In this document: piece after piece, positions 1 through 7,836 of the stretch
Position numbering within the stretch: position 1 is the stretch's first letter
Layout of the letters: each line of letters begins with the position of its first letter
Assembly (NCBI GenBank): GCA_030627205.1
Contig: DAOUSN010000002.1
Coordinates: forward strand, 36,817-100,816
Direction: 5' to 3'
DNA: 64,000 bases
Source: Methylococcaceae bacterium
Lineage (GTDB): Bacteria > Pseudomonadota > Gammaproteobacteria > Methylococcales > Methylomonadaceae
Made by a program: the position numbers and the translations under genes
Notes under the pieces: generated by a model
The model's input: only the letters and a program-made list of their open reading frames with translations
The model's database searches: none
What the model was told of the DNA's origin: nothing

Positions 1-168
1 GGACTCAGCCTTAATAATAGTTTAGATTTAAGCCCTTTTAATGAAATTAATACCTGTGGATTTAAAGGGTTAGAAGTGACCAAACTTGAAGATTTTAATA
101 TTAATATTAAAAATAATGAACTGGCTATTCCTGTTATCCATGCGTTGCTTACAGCGATAAAAAAATGA
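1..168 (+). CDS. lipB: LipB octanoyltransferase, C-terminal end (partial)
   Basis: The reading frame open from the first base encodes the last 55 residues of a protein. It contains the stretch [17 protein letters not shown], which matches the family C-terminal pattern DLSPF-x-x-INPCGY-x-G-M-E of octanoyl-[ACP]:protein N-octanoyltransferase. The 5' part lies outside the window. LipB moves octanoate from acyl carrier protein to lipoyl domains in the cytoplasm, and LipA then inserts sulfur. The stop codon overlaps the lipA start (ATGA), a translational coupling typical of lipBA operons. Confidence 0.88.
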   Translation, partial: GLSLNNSLDLSPFNEINTCGFKGLEVTKLEDFNINIKNNELAIPVIHALLTAIKK

Positions 169-1124
169 CTTTTAAAGCCCCATCACGCTTGACTCCTAAA
201 TCTCACCAACGTAATAGTGAAAAACTTGCACGGATTCCAATTAAAGTTCAGCCAACAGAAACACCTTTGCGTAAGCCAGAGTGGATAAGAATTAAATTGG
301 GTGGCAGCGAAAAAGTTCATCAATTACAAAAAGTATTGCGAGCTAATAATTTACATACAGTATGTGAAGAAGCCGCTTGTCCAAATATGGGAGAATGCTT
401 TAATCAAGGCACAGCAACCTTTATGATTATGGGTGATTTATGTACACGTCGTTGTCCATTTTGTGATGTTGCTCATGGAAAACCTTTGGCATTAGACTCA
501 CAAGAACCTGTAGTTTTAGCTAAAACTATTAAGCAAATGGGATTATCTTATGTAGTTATCACTTCTGTGAATCGTGATGATTTACGCGATGCAGGTGCTG
601 GACATTTTGCTGCTTGTATTACCGAAATTCGCCGATTAAGTCCGCAAACTAATATTGAAATTTTAGTCCCTGACTTTCGAGGTCGAATTCCTAAAGCCTT
701 AGATATTTTACAACAAGCGAGCTGTGATATTTTTAATCATAATCTTGAAACTGTACCTAGGTTATATCCAGAAGCACGTCCTGGAGCTGATTATCAGCTT
801 TCATTACAATTGTTAAAACAACATCAGCAACGATTACCTAAAATACCAACTAAATCAGGTTTAATGCTGGGTTTAGGTGAATTACCAGCAGAAGTTATTC
901 AAGTGATGAAGGATTTATTAGCTCATGGTTGCTCAATGCTAACATTAGGTCAATATCTACAACCTAGTAAGGCTCATTTAGCGGTTAAAGAATATATACC
1001 ACCTGAACAATTTGACCATTATGCACAAATGGCTACTAAATTAGGATTTAAACAAGTCGCCAGCGCACCGCTAGTACGTTCTTCCTATCACGCTGATTTA
1101 CAAGCGCAGGCTTTAAAGAAATAA
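165..1124 (+). CDS. lipA: Lipoyl synthase (radical SAM)
   Basis: LipA inserts two sulfur atoms into protein-bound octanoyl chains to make the lipoyl cofactor of pyruvate and 2-oxoglutarate dehydrogenases and the glycine cleavage system. The 319-residue length is normal. The auxiliary iron-sulfur cluster ligands are C67, C72 and C78 ([12 protein letters not shown]). The radical-SAM cluster motif CTRRCPFC gives C93, C97 and C100. The conserved RSSY motif, whose serine ligates the auxiliary cluster, is at about 305-308. The start overlaps the lipB stop by 4 bases, so the two are co-translated. An inverted repeat follows the gene. Identification is secure. Confidence 0.97.
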   Translation: MTFKAPSRLTPKSHQRNSEKLARIPIKVQPTETPLRKPEWIRIKLGGSEKVHQLQKVLRANNLHTVCEEAACPNMGECFNQGTATFMIMGDLCTRRCPFCDVAHGKPLALDSQEPVVLAKTIKQMGLSYVVITSVNRDDLRDAGAGHFAACITEIRRLSPQTNIEILVPDFRGRIPKALDILQQASCDIFNHNLETVPRLYPEARPGADYQLSLQLLKQHQQRLPKIPTKSGLMLGLGELPAEVIQVMKDLLAHGCSMLTLGQYLQPSKAHLAVKEYIPPEQFDHYAQMATKLGFKQVASAPLVRSSYHADLQAQALKK

Positions 1125-1137
1125 TAGATTATTTATT

Positions 1138-1167
1138 GTGGAATACAAAGTATCTTTTGTATTCCAC
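1138..1167. terminator. Inverted repeat after lipA, possible terminator
   Basis: A perfect 12-bp inverted repeat, GTGGAATACAAA and TTTGTATTCCAC, has a 6-base loop and starts 14 bases after the lipA stop. No T-run follows on the plus strand, so intrinsic termination is uncertain. It may instead stabilise the transcript end. A related but imperfect hairpin occurs at 31147-31174. Confidence 0.5.
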
Positions 1168-1362
1168 GTAGAGCGTAATAATTATTCAAATTAACATTAA
1201 GCAAGCTTTTACAATAAAAAACTCTAAATTTGTAAATTTCTACATAAATTTGATTTTTTTTATAAAAACCTCCTCCTATCTGCCATAATATTATTTTAAT
1301 TAAGTTTTCTACGACTTAATAGTCAATAAAATACTATTCAATTTCACTAAAATATTTTTAAT

Positions 1363-4011
1363 ATGATGAATAAGAAACAGTTATTCTTTTTAAATTGTAT
1401 GGGTTTATTTACTTATATTTTAGGTGCTTATATTGGTGATAAACTGATACTTTCACCAAGTGGGGCAAGTTCTATTTGGCCACCTGCAGGTATTGCCTTG
1501 GCTCTGGTATTAATTTACCGTAACCTCGCCTTACCTGCTATCTTTTTAGGCTCGGTATTAACCCAGATACCGAATTTTTTTGATAACCCCTCTATAGATT
1601 CGTTTATAAATTCCTTACCTATAGGTGTATTTATTAGCTTGGGTGTTTGTTTGCAAGCCATTTTTGCAACTTATTTAATAAGTCATTTTATTGGTGAGCA
1701 TGACCCTTTAATTAAAGATTCAACTATTATTAAATTTTTATTTATTGGTTCTATAGTAGGCTCAGGTATCGCACCAATTTTTTTAACCATTGAATTATTT
1801 TATAACCATAACATATCGTATTCTAATTTATTATCTATATGGATAACTAGGTGGATTGGTAGTGCTTTGGGAATTTTAATTATTACCCCACTCATCTTGA
1901 TTTTTCTTGCTAGGCCTCGTGAATTATGGAAAAAAAGAGGTAATTATGTCCTGTATCCTTCGTTAATGTTATTGGCTTTTTCGGTAGTTATTTTTAATTA
2001 TAGCCAGCAACAAACAGTAATTCATATGAAAGAAACTTTTAATCGTCAAAGTAATTTATTGAATGATGCTTTATTTAATCAACTTAATTCATACCTTACC
2101 ATTAATTTAATTTTAAAAAGTTTTTTTGAACATTCAACGTTTATTAGCAAAGATGAGTTTAAAGGCTTTAGTTTATTAATTTTACAACAATATCATACCC
2201 TAGCATCAATAGAATGGATTCCCTATATTGAGGCTAAAAAACGTACAGAGTTTGAAAATTTGTTTAATGTCTGCATTCATGAGCTTGATGTATCTAAAAA
2301 AAAGCACTATTTCCCAATTGCTTATATTGAGCCTATGGAAAATAATCAACAATTTTTAGGTTTTAATTTAGGGTCTAATCCCCTTGCTTTAAAAAGTTTA
2401 TTATTAGCCTCAGAATCAGGTGAACGTGTGGTAACAGAACAATTAATTTTAACTAAAGAGAAGTTAATTACCGAAGGAATAAGAATTTATTCTGCAGTTT
2501 TTTCCTCTGATGTTGATAATAACCCAATTTTAAAAGGCTTTGTTGCCAACACATTTTCTATTGAAAAAGAAATAGCTACGTTAATGAAGCAAAATAATAA
2601 ATTAACATTAGAAGTTGAAATTTTAGCAAGTAATCGCATCATTTATAGTTCTTTTACTCAAAATAAACCTCAAAAACGACAGCATTTTTCATTAATTAAA
2701 ACTAGTGTTTTAACCGTTGCCAATCATCGTTGGCAGATAAGTTATATGCCTTCAAAAGAATTTATAAAAAATCAAAAATCTTGGCATCCGTGGTGGTTAT
2801 TATTAGGCAGTTTTTTATTTACTGGACTAACAGAAATAACTTTATTAATATTAACAGGGAGAACTTTAAGAACAGAAGAACTGGTTAAATTACGAACGCT
2901 AGCGTTAAGTAAAGCCATTGCTACAGGTGAGTTGCATAATACTATTTTACAAGCACTAGCAAGCCCTATGCCGCTCAATGAAATATTAGCATTAGTCATT
3001 AAGAAGATAGAGGATGAAGATCCAGAAATATTATGCTCAGTTTTATTGTTAGATAAAACGGGGAAATTTTTAATTCATGGAGCATCAGGACGTTTACCTA
3101 CATTTTATACACAAGCGATTGATGGATTACAAATAGGTAAAGCTGTTGGCTCTTGCGGTACTGCTGCTTATTTGAAGCAACGTGTTATTGTAGCTGATAT
3201 TAACCAACATCCTTATTGGAATAATTTTATTGAATTAACGGCAAAAGCAGAATTAGCTGCGTGTTGGTCTGAACCTATTATGTCTTCTGAGCAGCAAGTA
3301 TTAGGTACATTTGCAATTTATTATCGACAGCCTAAAAGTCCCACTAAAGAGACTTTAAATAAAATGTTAAGTTTATCGAAACTTATTGGTCTTGTAATTG
3401 AAAGGAAAACCAGTGAAGAACGCATTCGGTATTTGGCTTTTTATGATGCACTAACAAAATTACCCAATAGACGTTTACTTTATGAGCGTTTAAACCAAGA
3501 GTTAATATTGGTAAAGAGACATCATAATTATGGTGCGTTAATGTTTTTAGATTTGGACCATTTTAAAACCTTAAATGATTCTTTAGGTCACCATATTGGT
3601 GATGAATTATTAATCCAAGTTGCAAAAAGACTGACAACATGTCTGCGAGAAGAAGATACGGTAGCTCGTTTAGGGGGAGATGAGTTTGTGATTTTACTGA
3701 GAAGCCGTAATCATTATGATAATAATGAGCAGGTATTAGATTACGCCATCATCACTGCCAAACGTATTTTAAAAGCTTTGTATATCCCATATTTTTTGGA
3801 AAAATATGAACATGTTGTCACCTCAAGCATAGGTATTACTTTATTTAGTATAAATAATAATAATGTAGACAATTTATTTAAGCAAGCTGATATTGCAATG
3901 TACGATGCAAAAAATAACGGTCGTAATACCTTTAGCTTTTATAATAAGAATATGGCAAAACAAGCAAATAAACGTTTGCAAAAAGAAAAAGATTTAAGAA
4001 AGCGTAGATAA
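1363..4011 (+). CDS. Membrane-bound diguanylate cyclase (MASE1-CHASE-GAF-GGDEF)
   Basis: This 882-residue protein probably makes cyclic di-GMP from two GTP in response to a periplasmic or membrane signal. Residues 1 to about 200 hold multiple hydrophobic segments of MASE1 type (SGASSIWPPAGIALAL). A periplasmic region of about 225-400 looks like a CHASE domain (the stretch IEWIPYIEA is typical), followed by a transmembrane segment near 476-498. A GAF-like domain spans about 520-660. The C-terminal GGDEF domain has an intact catalytic motif at 771-775 and an RxxD inhibitory site (R762-D765) five residues before it, so product feedback inhibition is expected. No EAL domain is present. Domain names are from pattern recognition; the cyclase call is strong. 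It points toward a PilZ gene about 0.4 kb away. Confidence 0.88.
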   Translation: MMNKKQLFFLNCMGLFTYILGAYIGDKLILSPSGASSIWPPAGIALALVLIYRNLALPAIFLGSVLTQIPNFFDNPSIDSFINSLPIGVFISLGVCLQAIFATYLISHFIGEHDPLIKDSTIIKFLFIGSIVGSGIAPIFLTIELFYNHNISYSNLLSIWITRWIGSALGILIITPLILIFLARPRELWKKRGNYVLYPSLMLLAFSVVIFNYSQQQTVIHMKETFNRQSNLLNDALFNQLNSYLTINLILKSFFEHSTFISKDEFKGFSLLILQQYHTLASIEWIPYIEAKKRTEFENLFNVCIHELDVSKKKHYFPIAYIEPMENNQQFLGFNLGSNPLALKSLLLASESGERVVTEQLILTKEKLITEGIRIYSAVFSSDVDNNPILKGFVANTFSIEKEIATLMKQNNKLTLEVEILASNRIIYSSFTQNKPQKRQHFSLIKTSVLTVANHRWQISYMPSKEFIKNQKSWHPWWLLLGSFLFTGLTEITLLILTGRTLRTEELVKLRTLALSKAIATGELHNTILQALASPMPLNEILALVIKKIEDEDPEILCSVLLLDKTGKFLIHGASGRLPTFYTQAIDGLQIGKAVGSCGTAAYLKQRVIVADINQHPYWNNFIELTAKAELAACWSEPIMSSEQQVLGTFAIYYRQPKSPTKETLNKMLSLSKLIGLVIERKTSEERIRYLAFYDALTKLPNRRLLYERLNQELILVKRHHNYGALMFLDLDHFKTLNDSLGHHIGDELLIQVAKRLTTCLREEDTVARLGGDEFVILLRSRNHYDNNEQVLDYAIITAKRILKALYIPYFLEKYEHVVTSSIGITLFSINNNNVDNLFKQADIAMYDAKNNGRNTFSFYNKNMAKQANKRLQKEKDLRKRR

Positions 4012-4019
4012 AAGTTCCT

Positions 4020-4424
4020 TTAATCTTCTCGATAGCAGGCATTCGCACTTGCTGTTTCCCAAAGTACAACTTGATCAATATTAAACCCTTGTTGTTTAAC
4101 GTGTTGAAAAATCATTTTACTTAGAATCTCAGCAGTAGGATGCTCTTCTATTGCCATAAAACGTTCATTTTGATCCTTAAGCAAAGGAATAATAGGGTCG
4201 TCTTTATGTAATAAAAAATTATGATCTAAGGTTTTATTAATATAAGATTCCACGCAGGATTTAACCTCAGAAAAGTCACAAACCATGCTTTGCTCATCCA
4301 ATTGTTGTTGTTTAATTGAAATTGAGGCTTTAACACTATGCCCATGTAAATGCCGACATTTTCCTGTATGATTCATTAAACGGTGGCCGTAACAAAAATA
4401 AACTTCTTTGGTAATAATAAACAT
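4020..4424 (-). CDS. queD: QueD / 6-pyruvoyl-tetrahydropterin synthase family protein
   Basis: A 134-residue protein of the T-fold family that in bacteria usually converts 7,8-dihydroneopterin triphosphate to 6-carboxy-tetrahydropterin, an early step of queuosine and other 7-deazapurine synthesis. The zinc ligands are visible as H14 (GHRL) and H27/H29 in the signature CRHLHGH, with C23 as the likely catalytic cysteine. Glu/His residues of the C-terminal half (EEHPTAE) are also family-like. It lies convergent to the GGDEF gene with only 8 bases between the stops, and no other queuosine gene is adjacent. A folate-related PTPS-III role cannot be excluded. Confidence 0.85.
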   Translation of the reverse strand: MFIITKEVYFCYGHRLMNHTGKCRHLHGHSVKASISIKQQQLDEQSMVCDFSEVKSCVESYINKTLDHNFLLHKDDPIIPLLKDQNERFMAIEEHPTAEILSKMIFQHVKQQGFNIDQVVLWETASANACYRED

Positions 4425-4447
4425 AATTTTTTAATATAATCAATTAC

Positions 4448-4747
4448 TTAATGTTTGAGAATTTCTAAGGTTGCACCTATTTCAAACGCATTATCTTCTA
4501 AGGGAGTTATCCTCATGACACTGATTTTTGCCTCTATTGCTGATGTCAGTGCTTGTTGAGGATTAATAGTAACATTAAGCCTATCATTTACCTTTAATTT
4601 TTTTAAGGTAATAAAAGAAATTCCTGCACCGCTCAATGTCGTACAACGCCCCATATAAATATAATCACCATTCTCTTTATTTTCACAATGAATTTCACAA
4701 TCAATTTGCATTCTAAAAAATTCACGTCTTTCAATAAACTCTGTCAT
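4448..4747 (-). CDS. PilZ domain protein (cyclic di-GMP effector)
   Basis: A 99-residue single-domain PilZ protein expected to bind cyclic di-GMP and regulate a partner by contact. The RxxxR element is R8-E-F-F-R12. The second signature, normally D/N-x-S-x-x-G, appears near 37-43 as T-L-S-G-A-G, with threonine in the first position. The binding site is therefore slightly atypical but mostly kept. It may be co-transcribed with the downstream QueD-like gene (23-base gap) and is divergent from trpS. The target is unknown. Confidence 0.82.
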   Translation of the reverse strand: MTEFIERREFFRMQIDCEIHCENKENGDYIYMGRCTTLSGAGISFITLKKLKVNDRLNVTINPQQALTSAIEAKISVMRITPLEDNAFEIGATLEILKH

Positions 4748-4833
4748 GTTAAAAACCTTAAGGTCATAAATTAAAACTAAAGTTTACTATAAAAATAACT
4801 TAATAAAATTTGATTTGTAAAGAACGCTGACTA

Positions 4834-4852
4834 TTACACAAAATTTGTGTAA
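4834..4852. promoter_or_regulatory. Perfect 19-base palindrome between PilZ gene and trpS
   Basis: TTACACAAAATTTGTGTAA is a perfect inverted repeat of two 9-base arms around one central A, 35 bases before the trpS start and about 90 bases before the divergent PilZ gene. The length and symmetry resemble a dimeric repressor operator, not a terminator (no loop, no T-run). The protein that might bind it is unknown. Confidence 0.5.
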
Positions 4853-4887
4853 ACTTTCTCTTTAGTTTATAGTTTATAGAGTTAATA

Positions 4888-5901
4888 ATGAACAAAGAAA
4901 CTGTTCTCACAGGTATTACTACAACAGGCACACCCCATTTAGGTAATTATGTTGGTGCAATACGGCCTGCAATTGCTGCCAGTAAAAATTCGCATTTAAG
5001 CCCTTTTTATTTTTTAGCAGATTATCATGCGTTAATTAAATGCCAACAACCTGAGTTAGTAAGGCAATCTAGTTTAGAGATTGCCGCAACATGGTTGGCA
5101 TTAGGTTTAGATACTTCAAATGCGGTTTTTTATCGTCAATCTGATGTGCCTGAAATTATGGAACTTACATGGATGCTTACTTGTGTTACTGCTAAAGGTT
5201 TGATGAATCGCTCTCATGCTTATAAAGCCGTAGTTGCAGAAAATGAAACTGGAAAAAGTCAAGACTCTGATAAAGGGGTTACTATGGGATTATTTAGCTA
5301 TCCAGTGTTAATGGCTGCTGATATATTAATGTTTAATGCTCATCAAGTTCCCGTTGGTAAAGATCAAATTCAGCACATCGAAATGGCACGTGATATTGCC
5401 AATCGTTTTAATCATCTTTACGGTGAGCATTTTATTTTACCTAAAGCGGTTATTGATAGTAATTCAGCTACATTATTAGGGTTAGATGGACGTAAAATGA
5501 GTAAAAGTTATCATAACACTATTCCCTTATTTGCTCCTGAAAAGAAGCTTAGAAAATTAATTAATAAAATTAAAACTAATTCTTTAGAACCTGGTGAACC
5601 TAAAGACCCTGATAATTGTACCTTATTTAGCACCTATCAAGCTTTTGCAAGTACGAGTGAGGTTGATGAAATTCGTAAGCTTTATGCCGACGGCATTGCT
5701 TGGGGAGAAATGAAAGCCAGACTATTTGAACAAGTTAATGAACAAGTTTACCCTGCACGAGAGCGTTATCAGGCTTTGTTAGAAGATCCTAAACATATAG
5801 AGGCTGAATTATTAGCAGGTGCAAAAAAAGCCCGTGCTATTTCGCAACCTTTTATTCAACAATTACGTAAAGCGGTGGGAATTTCTGCCATTTCAATTTA
5901 A
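4888..5901 (+). CDS. trpS: Tryptophanyl-tRNA synthetase
   Basis: TrpS charges tRNA-Trp with tryptophan in the cytoplasm. The 337-residue class Ic synthetase shows the N-terminal TTTGTPHLGNYVGA segment, its HIGH-equivalent being the PHLGN part, and the KMSKS loop GRKMSKSYHN near residue 205. Family segments such as PVGKDQIQHIEMARDIA are clear. The length is normal. A perfect palindrome sits just upstream and could govern expression. The gene is followed, on the same strand and closely spaced, by a small acidic protein, a YffB-type protein and dapE. Confidence 0.97.
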   Translation: MNKETVLTGITTTGTPHLGNYVGAIRPAIAASKNSHLSPFYFLADYHALIKCQQPELVRQSSLEIAATWLALGLDTSNAVFYRQSDVPEIMELTWMLTCVTAKGLMNRSHAYKAVVAENETGKSQDSDKGVTMGLFSYPVLMAADILMFNAHQVPVGKDQIQHIEMARDIANRFNHLYGEHFILPKAVIDSNSATLLGLDGRKMSKSYHNTIPLFAPEKKLRKLINKIKTNSLEPGEPKDPDNCTLFSTYQAFASTSEVDEIRKLYADGIAWGEMKARLFEQVNEQVYPARERYQALLEDPKHIEAELLAGAKKARAISQPFIQQLRKAVGISAISI

Positions 5902-5928
5902 ATTATTTAATTTAGTCGAGTTATAAAC

Positions 5929-6171
5929 ATGACAGAAAACCTTTCTAATAATGCTTTGATTTATGGAATTCTTGCATTAAATAGTGAAATTATTTTACAA
6001 AAAGAGTATATAGAATCACCTGATGTTTCAACTGATGAGCGTGAGGAGGAGCAAGAAATCCTAGATGATGTTGAGCAGGCATTTATGGAATTTATTGAAC
6101 TTTATAAAAAACGGTGCAAAAATGATTCGCAATTACCTAGCATTGATGAATTATTAACCAGTGAGTTATAA
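5929..6171 (+). CDS. Small acidic protein of unknown function
   Basis: An 80-residue protein, rich in Glu/Asp and predicted helical throughout, with no membrane segment or recognised motif. The central part (EREEEQEILDDVEQAFMEFI) could form an amphipathic helix. It is placed 27 bases after trpS and 2 bases before the next gene, so it is almost certainly translated as part of this operon. The tight packing is the main reason to believe it. I do not recognise a family. Confidence 0.68.
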   Translation: MTENLSNNALIYGILALNSEIILQKEYIESPDVSTDEREEEQEILDDVEQAFMEFIELYKKRCKNDSQLPSIDELLTSEL

Positions 6172-6173
6172 CC

Positions 6174-6515
6174 GTGTATACACTGTATGGTATTAGTAGT
6201 TGTAGCACTGTTAGTAAAGCACGACGTTTTTTAGAGGAAAAAAACTGTGATTATCAATTTTATGATTTAAAAAAACAAGTACTTACTAAAACATTAATTG
6301 CTAGCTTAGAAGCACGTGTTGGTTGGGAAATAATGTTAAATAAACGCAGTACCACTTGGCGACAACTTGATGAGAGTCAGAAACTAGCGGTTAACCAAAA
6401 AACTGCGATTACCTTAATGATTGAATACCCAACCTTAATTAAACGCCCATTGTTAGATACGGGTAAACAATTGTTGGTAGGTTTTAAAATTGAAGAGTAT
6501 CAGGGGGTTTTATGA
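6174..6515 (+). CDS. yffB: ArsC/Spx-family thioredoxin-fold protein (YffB type)
   Basis: A 113-residue protein with the short ArsC-like fold, starting at GTG (MYTLYGISSCSTVSKAR). The N-terminal CSTV segment has one cysteine in the place of the ArsC catalytic cysteine. The RPLLDTGKQLLVGF stretch near the C-terminus corresponds to the RPL/V..DG..L.GF pattern of the family. Exact function is unsettled; YffB proteins bind glutathione and are not proven arsenate reductases. Its 3' end overlaps dapE (ATGA), the same gene pair as in Escherichia coli. Confidence 0.85.
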   Translation: MYTLYGISSCSTVSKARRFLEEKNCDYQFYDLKKQVLTKTLIASLEARVGWEIMLNKRSTTWRQLDESQKLAVNQKTAITLMIEYPTLIKRPLLDTGKQLLVGFKIEEYQGVL

Positions 6516-7642
6516 GCGAAACATTAGCATTATTAAAAGATTTAATTCGGCGTAAATCGGTAACCCCTGTTGACGCAGGTTGCCAAGATGTTTTGGTTCA
6601 GCGACTGTGTAAATTGGGTTTTAAAGAAGAGCGGTTAAATTTTGCAGATACCCAAAATATTTGGTTAAGACGTGGAGAAATTAAGCCATTATTGGTTTTT
6701 TTAGGACATACAGATGTAGTGCCAACTGGTAATCAAGAAGACTGGGATTCTCCACCTTTTGAACCCACGTTAAGAAACGGTCATCTTTATGGACGTGGTA
6801 CCGCCGATATGAAAGGTGGAATCGCTTGTTTTGTAATCGCAATAGAGCGTTTTATAGCTAAATATCCAAATCATCAGGGTTCAATTGCATTGATGATAAC
6901 TAGTGATGAAGAAGGTTGTGCCGCAAATGGTGTAGTCAAAGTGATTGAGGTTTTGGAGCAACGTCATGAAAAAATTGATTGGTGTTTAGTAGGTGAGCCT
7001 TCTAGCGAAAAACAAGTAGGTGACGTGATTAAAGTTGGGCGGCGTGGTTCTTTATGTGCGACCTTAAAAATTCAAGGAATACAAGGGCATGTGGCTTATC
7101 CTCATAAAGCCGATAACCCTATTCATAATTTTGCCCCAGTACTAAACGCATTAATCGCAGAAGTTTGGGATCAAGGTAATCAATTTTTTCCTCCAACAAG
7201 TTTACAAATTTCTAATATTAATAGTGGCACAGGTGCTGAAAACATCATCCCTGCTGAGGTTGAGGTGATGTTTAATTTACGTTTTTCAACAGAATTAAAT
7301 GCCAATCTCATTAAGCAACGTGTTCATGAGATTTTAGATAATTATAATTTAAATTATGTTTTAAATTGGCGGCTATCTGGTGAGCCTTTTTTAACCCCAA
7401 AAGGGGTGTTAATTGATGCTGCTCATCAAGCGATTAAAACGGTTACTGGCATTGAAACCTTAGATGATACAAGTGGAGGAACTTCTGATGGGCGTTTTAT
7501 CACTCCAACAGGAGCGCAAGTCATTGAACTTGGTCATTTAAATAGGACTATTCATAAGGTTAATGAAAATATTCCAGTGAGAGATTTAGAAATTTTGAGT
7601 GAAATTTATCTAAAAATAGTGGAAAATTTACTCGTAAAATGA
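6512..7642 (+). CDS. dapE: Succinyl-diaminopimelate desuccinylase
   Basis: DapE hydrolyses N-succinyl-LL-2,6-diaminopimelate to succinate and LL-diaminopimelate, in the succinylase route to lysine and peptidoglycan. The 376-residue M20-family enzyme shows the dinuclear zinc site segments FLGHTDVVPTG (His and catalytic Asp), GRGTADMKGG and TSDEEG (catalytic Glu pair), and ends with the GHLNRTIHKVNE motif carrying the last zinc histidine. Size and segment order are typical. It is the last gene of the run beginning at trpS; a 194-base gap to hoxF follows. Confidence 0.96.
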   Translation: MSETLALLKDLIRRKSVTPVDAGCQDVLVQRLCKLGFKEERLNFADTQNIWLRRGEIKPLLVFLGHTDVVPTGNQEDWDSPPFEPTLRNGHLYGRGTADMKGGIACFVIAIERFIAKYPNHQGSIALMITSDEEGCAANGVVKVIEVLEQRHEKIDWCLVGEPSSEKQVGDVIKVGRRGSLCATLKIQGIQGHVAYPHKADNPIHNFAPVLNALIAEVWDQGNQFFPPTSLQISNINSGTGAENIIPAEVEVMFNLRFSTELNANLIKQRVHEILDNYNLNYVLNWRLSGEPFLTPKGVLIDAAHQAIKTVTGIETLDDTSGGTSDGRFITPTGAQVIELGHLNRTIHKVNENIPVRDLEILSEIYLKIVENLLVK

Positions 7643-7836
7643 AAAATATAATCATCAAAATTAGTAATCGATATTATAAATAGAAATAGGTTTCTTCTTT
7701 ATTTTTATAGATTAGTATTGCTAGCGTATATTTTAGTAAATTATGATAAGCTGGCTACACACAAAGGCTATTTCTCTATTTAACTACTAAGAATAGGTCG
7801 AGATAACCACTCACTTATTAATAAACTTAATACGAT

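Noticed and set aside
7740..7790. Possible sigma-54 promoter before hoxF (TGGCTACACACAAAGGC)
   Set aside because: The spacing between GG and GC does not fit the -24/-12 pattern.
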